Part shown: positions 38,501 to 47,500 of the stretch, piece by piece | Position numbering within the stretch: position 1 is the first letter of the stretch | How the letters are laid out: each line of letters starts with the position of its first letter | Origin: Onchidella celtica | Lineage: Eukaryota > Mollusca > Gastropoda > Systellommatophora > Onchidiidae | DNA: 64,000 nucleotides | Assembly (NCBI GenBank): GCA_963931925.1 | Contig: OZ007571.1 | Span: 35,754,233 to 35,818,232 of the forward strand | Direction: 5' to 3' | The notes under the pieces: model-generated | What the model was told of the DNA's origin: nothing | The model's input: only the letters and a program-made list of their open reading frames with translations | Database searches by the model: none | Program-made: the position numbers and the translations under genes

Positions 38501-41500
38501 GCTCTTCTTTACTGGACAACTCACCATCTGGCTGACCTATACAGAAATGGTGCAAAAATTGATGGACATAGTGATAAATGGATGAAAAAGTGAAAAATGT
38601 ACAGACTTGTGTAATTTCTTTAATTTTCTTCCATCTTGGAATTTACTGTATGGGCTTTCTCATTGTTTGTTACCAACATGGAATTTTACAGAAAATGGCT
38701 CTTCCCCCAACATTTTAACTTTGTGCCAGGCTCTGCTTTGATCCCATAGGTTTTCTGAATAATTAGTTCAATACTTGAATGAGTAAAGGCAATTGCCACG
38801 GTGAGGCTAGGCTATACAAGTGCTCGAGGAGCAGATGGGTGGACATGCATTTATGATGTCTAATACACTATGCAACTTCATTGAAGACTGAACAAGAAAA
38901 CACTATATTGGAATGGGGGGGGGGGGGGGGGGGAGGGGGGGGGGGGGAAAAGACATGACAAACAAACAGACCTCCATTGGTACATAATGGCCAGTGCTGG
39001 GGTTCAGGTTGAGGAGTGACAGCAGGCACATTTTCAGACACTGCGAGAATGTTCATCTCACTAGATGCAGTTTGTGTGACAACTGGTTCCATCTGAGCAC
39101 TCAGAGTAGCAGTTGCCACTGTGGACACATTGACTGGACTCACTTCGTCAGCTACAATTACTGCACTTGCCGCTGGTACAGACAAATCACTGGCTCTACT
39201 AACTTGAGGCTGACCTGATTCGCAGGCAGTCTGAAAGGAAAGTAATAACAAGCATGGGCATTAAGTCACTTTCATATTGACAAATAAATCCATTCTCACA
39301 TAGGACATTGTAACAGCTGAGGTTGATTTTTGTACGTTATAGTAGGGAGAGTTAGTTGATCTAAACTACTACCCTTTAGAAAGGAAACTATTACAGCTGT
39401 AGTAAAATTAAACACGAGATTTGAACAATTAAATAATACTAGTTTAATTAATAACTATATGATGAATAATAAAATCCTAGGAAGGCACCAGAGAACACCT
39501 AAACAACTGAATATCTTAGCCCACACGGGGAAAAACACAAACGCTGTAGACTCATTTACTCACCGCTACTCACATTTACATGGATCTATTTATATAAAGC
39601 CATAGAAGATGCCAGACTCAACCTAACCTCTGCACTCGCCCGAGACACACAAACTGACCAATCACGTACCAATACGTCACCAGGTTACATCACTCAAGGC
39701 CAAACCTGGCGTAAGCATCTATATCTACCATGTTATCGAATATTCAGGAATGTCCTAATATTGACGAAACAGGTGAAATCACTCAACAACAAGGAAAAAC
39801 TACTCACAAGAAAGGGAATTTCAGGTTGCCGAGTGCAAACACCGCGTACAACAACAAAAGGAAAAAGGAGAAGTGAATACTCGCTCAGTCACCAGTATGA
39901 CAAGCAAAAACAAAAAAAAAGGGGGGGGGGGGGGAGGGAGGAGGGAAAGAAGGGGTAGCCTGCAGATGCTACAGACATATAACATCAAAGAGGTTGAAAC
40001 AGAAGAGACTCGCCTCTCATGCCAAAGGTACTGGGTTCGAACCCCCATCAGTGCAGGCATGTTGGAATTTTATGTGTATGTGGGGGGAAAAGAGAATTCC
40101 TGTCCCTGATCCGATGGTAGGTAAGATCAAGCACCTAGTCTTCTCAGATAAGAAAGATACCATGGCACTATGGCAGTTGAAAGACGAGAAGAGCAGGCTC
40201 AACAAGGCCGCCGCTGTCTGGCAAAATTCTAAAAAACTAATACCTACCACAAAACCCACAGAAACAAGAACAAAAAGAAAAAAGTGAAGTATAAATGTCA
40301 AGGGCAGTGAAACTCCTAAAATAAATACCAAAACACAAACAGATGAGACTCACTTCTTGCATATAAGAAAAGGTACTTGATTTCATGATGACCACAAGAA
40401 ACTTTTAAATGACCAGTTCTTTTTCTTACCTCATCAGTGACCCCTGCCCGTGTTGATGTGCATCTAGGCTGTGTTAAAATGGAAATATTGGAAACGATTG
40501 TGCTGATGGTGGAAGTGATAGCGGAGGTGGCAACAGTGGAGACATTCCGGTCTTCTTCTACACTTGTGCTCATGCTAGTGGGTGTTCCAGTCTGACCAGG
40601 AGATGTTGCAGAACTGACTACTGCCACAGGAGTTGCTGAGGCTGCTGTTGTTATGGTAGCAGTAGTGATGCTGCTTTGATTTACTTTTGTACTCTCAGCT
40701 GAGGCAGGGCTGCTATTAATGGTTAGACTTGCTTGCCTCTGGCTGGTGTCCTTCACAAGCTAAAACAGATAAAAATTGCAACTTGATGTATATGTATCTT
40801 TCCTGACATAAACTAGTCGCTTGTACATCAGTATATTTGTCACTTGGCTTCTACTTCATATAACAGTACCCAAGCTTTTACTGCTATCATATCTACCAGC
40901 TCTTCACAATACTGTATATCTGTTGCAATCTTTTTTTCCACATTGACTATCTCTGTCATTAACTACAGCAACAATCAAATTTAATATATACAGAAACTAC
41001 TGTACATCAATATGTAACTGATGAGTAAAAAAAAACTTGAAACTGCTTTAGGTTGGTAAGCTTGGATCTATTCTGCAAATAATATCTGTGTGCAAAGATA
41101 CCTGTTTCGGGGAAATCGTGGCCATTTGTCGCATCAGACAATGGGAGGTGGACAAATACAACTAACCAACTAATGGTAGCATTAACAACAGAAAATGTCC
41201 ACACACTTGTGTAAGTCCCATCTACTACCTCAAATTAAAATAAAATGTATAATTCTCAACTATTAAAATGAAGTTAGACTACCCAAATGGAACTAATGTT
41301 TCTGGTTTTGATCGCTGTTCCGTCTGGCTACGTCACTTAAAATTTCTGATCTTTACACTGAGCTGTGGCTTTAGCATCTTCCACAAACATGTCAGTGATT
41401 ACCAAATCAAACATCCAATTACCTGTGTTGTCACTTCTTGAGGTGAGCTGGAGACAGTCATCAAAGTGGAGACTGACTGGGCTAGGGTTGTAACAGCAGA

Positions 41501-44500
41501 CTGACTACTGTTGGAGGTCACAAGAGGTGTAGTGAACCCGCTCGCTGAGGACGGCTTGTTGGGGGCAGTGACTGGAACTGACCCATTGTCTTTAATAGAT
41601 GAATTGGTGGTGACAGTGTTACCAATAGTAACTGAAGACATCTGGAACAAAAGATCAAACAATTTTCTGGATTTTAGGCCTGCTTCATATCAGATTCAAA
41701 CAATATCCAAACTGGTAACTCTTCTACTTCAACCTAAAGTATTTTGTTACATTCCTGGGCCTTTTCAAAATTACTGACACAAACAAAGGGTCATTTCAAT
41801 GCAAACACATGAATCAGCAAAGGCAACATAACTCAGGGAACAAAAGATAAAGTTACAGTAACAATATGAAATACAAAGACAAACAACAGATAAAATGAAG
41901 AAATTAAACATCATCCAATTACCTGATAAGAACAATATTTTCATCAGATATAAACTATTTGATTTGGAAACAAATAAGCCTTACACTGTTAAAGACAATC
42001 AGCTGTTCAGTTGAGACTTGAAGTTCACAGATTAAAGTTCTGCTTAACTTCAAGTATAACAGAAGCTGGCAATAGTCTCCGCCTAAGAACCCCGTCAACG
42101 GGAGACAGAAAAAGCTTACCCCCCTTGATTACTCGGACCTGGGTCGTGACCTCATAATGAAAATTAAGCGTTGAACATTTAAAAAAATTTTTTTTTTTTT
42201 TGCGAATGGTCAAAGTTATGACTTATAGCTAGCAGAATGCTCTTTTCTTACAGTGATGATTGGGTAATGAATGGAATGATTCAGACTGAACAATGAAGTT
42301 GTGAATCACAGATGCCGATTTTAGACAACACCAGGCCCAGTGATACCCTGTGTTATAACCACAATCAGCCCTAAGTACACGTGCCGTGCAAACCAAGCAC
42401 GTGGTCAATTACATATAAAATTCTGCCCCTCGAGTTACACAACAATAGATGTTAGGTAATGGCTATGCTAATTTAGTCTAGGAGTGGTCTGCATGCACAC
42501 GAAAGACATAACTGGGCTCCACCCTTTGTGCGGTTCGCCTCCCCCTATCTTCCCTCCACCCGCTCTTTTTCACTGTACTATGTGGCTTTGTTCTATCCCA
42601 TCTACTTGAAAGAGATTTTACGGTATTATGTAAAAGTGTGCTCGTCTCTCGGTCAAAGGCCGGGTTCTTAGGCGGATTATTCGTTTTAGAGCGGGTTCTT
42701 ACGCATGTAAATTACAGTGAAAAAATTCAGTTTCGTGGCAACAGCGGGTTCTAAGGCGGATCGGGTTCTAAGGCGGCGAGTTCTTAGATGGAGACTACTG
42801 TATATCTAAACAATATGAGCAACAAATTGTTAATTATTTAAAACTCTTCAGCCCATTTGGCAACACAAGATATACTGTTTAGGACAATGTCATTCGACAT
42901 CATAAAACAATGTTAGTAGTCACTATTTTTCAAACTTAAAGGACACAAATGTTAGCTTCAAATTAATAGCATATTCCTGCACTTATCCTATGGAGTCTCA
43001 GTTCATGTTACATATTATTTCCAACGCGTAACAAAACCTAGCAGCTTTGGAATTTTTTACCAACACTAACAATATACAGCCTAAACTAGCAGGATGTCCA
43101 AAATGTTTGTTTTGAAATCAGTCAAATCAAATGTACCAATCGCTAATCACTCCACTGCAGACTAAACAATGAGGTAATATTCATTATCACAAAACCTAAA
43201 ATGTAAATTGTCAGCATCAGGGACTAAAGGAGCACCTAGCCATACACTAATATGCTCTCAACGTGTGTACCACAGACTATGTAAAGGCAAAAGCCACCTC
43301 ATTTTAAAATTTTGTCACCATAATTGAATGTAACAAAAATGTTCCACTTCCATATATAAAGGTAAAACAAGAAAACAAAATACTTCTTTTTTTTTTAATC
43401 CTCGCCTGAAAACTTCTGAAAAAACGCTTGCTGTTTTTAAACTTGCAACAGGATATTCAATATTAGTTAGTTGCACCCCAATTCAAGTATCATAATCCAG
43501 CCACTTCAGCACTGACCTGCCTGGACACAACATATTTTCATTTCATACTGCTGCCACATCTTTATCATTGCATAATAGCTACTAACAGGTAGTCAAACCA
43601 AAAAATGTCACTTTATCATGCTGCCACAAAACAATGTCTGAAACAACTGCTGTTAAAATGTTCACATTATACAACCCCCAAGATTTAGTATTAAAAATTT
43701 TTTTTAATAAAATGAAACAGACTTTTTTCAAAATAAACAATTATTAACTAACTCTCATCCAAATAAAGTTAATACAGATCACCATCAAGTTTCTCATACA
43801 TTAACCAGCTTTTCATTTTCACATCGGATGAGCAAACTTCCACCATGACCTCTTCAACACAAAATGTTTTCTCCTTAAATTTCCAATGGATGATAGTGAT
43901 GGCAACTTACCACAGCATGAGCTTTGATGACAGGAGTGACAAGTTGAGGGACCTGTACACTAACCTGACCTCCACAGTTGGCTGAAGGAGACACCACTGG
44001 CTTCTGAACTAATCGCGGGATGGCAGTTGTCTGTAAGACTTGCTGACGACCTGTTAAAGCAAGGGCAGCCCGAGGAAAGACAACTGGTATGCCTGCACGA
44101 ATTACCTGACCTTGGCTAAGACTTGGGCCTGACCAGAGCACCTGTGGAACGTGTTGATTAGGAGTCTGAGGTGTAGCTTGGTTTGATGATGTGGAAGCTA
44201 AAGTCTGAAGTGCAGAAGGGCCTGGAGAAATGGAAGTGACAGTCAGAGTAATTCCAGTGGGAGGTGGGCCAGAGATGAAATTTGCCACTGAAGGCCGAGG
44301 CTGGATAGTAATAGGTTGTCCTGGAACAATGGTGGCATTGCTAATATGAGATGGAGAACCTACAATGGTAGCAGTGCCCACAGGAGATGCTGTTTGTAAT
44401 GTTGTTCCAGCAGTTTGTGTAGACTGTAGTTGTCCCACTGTTGTTACTGAGCCCTGTGCCAATTGAGAGGCCAAGGCAGCATTGGGCAGACACTGGATTA

Positions 44501-47500
44501 TATTTGGCTGTGAAGCTGCTGACACTTGTTGGGCGACAATGGGATTGACAACTCTTTGGACAGTCAATGGCTGCCCATTTGGATTTGGAATCCTCATTCC
44601 TTGCTGCTGAACTTGAAAGACAGGCCCAGTGCTCACTGCAGATTTAAGGACTTGTTGACTACTGTTCACGCTCGCTAAAACTGACCGTTGTTGATTGGTT
44701 ACAACTTGTCTTGGCAATGTGGTTCTACCTGGATTGGCCGAACCAAGCATATTCACCACAGGCTGGCTGGTAATTGGGACAACAGCTCCAGATGGCAGGC
44801 GCTGAACAACAATTCCTGAAAATGCAAGAAAATGCTTAAAGTTTCAGCCTGGGCCATACAAATTTATGGTTACTTTTCAATTACTTCTGGGCATGACAGG
44901 AAAATGCACTTTGAAAAAGAATTAACTTGCTTGAGATAAATAACTCATTTCCCCCAAAAAGTAAAACTAGATAGTCATTGCTTCTTATGTGCCAAGAAGT
45001 TATGCACTGCTCTTCAACATTTTGTCTACACATTAAAATTATCACAGAAAGTGAACTGGAAAATCTAGACAAAGTGATGGTGCTGCACAAAGGCATGTTT
45101 GTCAGGTTGCCGATCTAGTTGAGTTGACAATTTATTTTAAACTTGCACATTTTACAGTTTACTTTCTAGTTAGCAACTTTTGAACAAATCGATTTCAACT
45201 TTTGATTGCTGATCAAACAATTGACAGGATCTCACCTTTAGCTGGCAACCTCTGAAAAGTGATTTGGGAACCCATGACTGCAGTAGAGGGCACCTGAGGA
45301 AAAGCCGGATGCATTCTGGGATAAAGAACCTGATTTGACCCAGTACCACTTAATGGTACTCCAGCTCTGGCCACTTGGATAGTCTGATTAACCGCACCTG
45401 AAGGCTGACTGGACAAGGGCTGTTTAAAAGAAAACAACAAAAAACATGAAAATGAGTATACCACTTAACTGTCAAAAGTTGGGCTTCAAACTCCAATCAT
45501 GCTACCTGAACACTAATTACCAAAAGATGGAATGAAATTGCTCTATGTTGCACAAAGTATATTGATCTCCAAGGTACATGCTGTGCTGCAGCATCACTAG
45601 ATAAATAGTTCAAATGTTGAAGTCCAGTAATAATTATCATTGTGAAAATCTGCTTTTGTCTACTGATGGCAAAAAAGTGCATACTGGAATTCAGTTTGAT
45701 TTTGGTTGCATAAACAGGAAACTCAAGAGTCTAGTCATGTGCATTCAAAATAAACAAATTCAATGTAATGTACAAACATCTCCAAACTGTAGAGTTTGTA
45801 AAAGGTAACTTGAATAATGTACATGATTTGACATGGTTTTTCATCATGCCAAAATCATAAAACCCAAACTTCTCTGCTTTTTCAAGCTTATGATTGCTTC
45901 TTTCAGTTTACATCAATATACTAACTTCTCAATTCAGAAAAGCTGATTTTCTTTTCACATGTAAATCTGGCCAAACAAAATTAACAATATTTATTGTTGG
46001 GAGTTTTTCCCCAAGTTTAATTTGAATGTTCTGAGGTATGTGTCCCTATAACTGTGTACTTATTCATTTGTCACACGGTATCCTGAGTCTGTTCCTAATC
46101 ATACACAGCGCTACTGGATTCATCCTAAATAAAAACTGTCATACTTGGAATAGATTGAATTCTACATAATTAATAAATAATAAAAGAAAACTTTACAATA
46201 CTACAATTGATGTGCTTTTTCCTACTCCTTAACCACATTTTAGACATTTGTTGACCTTCTTCAAGATGCAGTCACATAAAATTTACCTACACTGCAAATC
46301 ATAAAAATTTAACTTTAATATTACTAAATCCTCCATTTCCAACTTACTATTATTAACTCTTTCTGTCCCAGGTCATTTAGCACCAGATGCCCAAGGGACA
46401 CAACACAGAGGGTAACTCTATTAAGGTGTACATTTTCAAACAGCAAAAACAAGGCTAAAACATACAAAGTTCATGTTATTATATATCATACTGATGGGAA
46501 AAAGCAGAAGTTTTATGTTATGTACAACTGATTGTGACTTGGTGTGTCTGCTGCTATGCTTAGCCTCAGGAAAGAGATGGTGGGAAAAAAAGCGAAACAT
46601 TCATGACGATCGATGCATCGGTACAGAAAGATGCATGTATGTGTTGAACAATAAATGAACTGTCTTAACTCACTTGAGACGGATCATGCACCCCTTGCGA
46701 GATCAACTTTTTCAATTGATATGGTCTGTGCTATGCATGCAAGTCCTGCGTGATACGTCTCTAACGCATGTAGAGCCATTCGTTTCGTTTCGTACCAAGT
46801 TTGGCGGAAGTAGGAGTTATAGTTTTGGATCTATGATTTTAGGTAAGTCATTGCAATAACTAAAAATATTGCGTTGCCCTTGTAAACAAAATCATCGTCC
46901 TTTAAACGCAAGAGAAAAGAGCTAGACCAATATTTTTAAGTTTTTGATAATAGCTGGCCAGATTATGATCTGAGTGATTATCTAGACCCTGAGTACATGC
47001 CTCAGGCGCACTCAATTTCCCAGAAAACAAAAATTGACATGATTTTCAAAAATTTATAAAATCAAAACCATACTAGATAAAACATTGAAATTTTTAGTGT
47101 GTTGTGCTTTAGTTGAACTTATTTGTGTTCAAATTTCATTACAATATCTTAATTAAGTGAGTTTTTATGAATTTTTAAAATACCCCCCAAAAAACCCAGT
47201 CTCCAGCGCATGTTGGCCAAAAAAAACTCAGTCCCAAGTGAGTGAAATGTACATTGCCGCAACTTTCAATCACTGTGCATGGGTTCTCCTCTATTTTTGC
47301 TGTTTGATTGGGATGACTCCTTGTATGTTTACCTGTGATGGTGAACCAGGCACACAGGGCTGGCTATTTGTATGGCGGACACCAAACTTAGGACGAAGCT
47401 GAAATCCTGTCACATTGGAAGAAGTTGGGGTACTGGTGGTGGTGATCTGATTAGTTGCTGAAGAATCAGCAGTGGACTGGACAGGTGACTGATAGGGCAC

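Noticed and set aside
40023-40060. Possible tRNA gene because of the GGTTCGAACCC box
   Set aside because: No complete cloverleaf or A box; it is the tRNA-derived part of a SINE.
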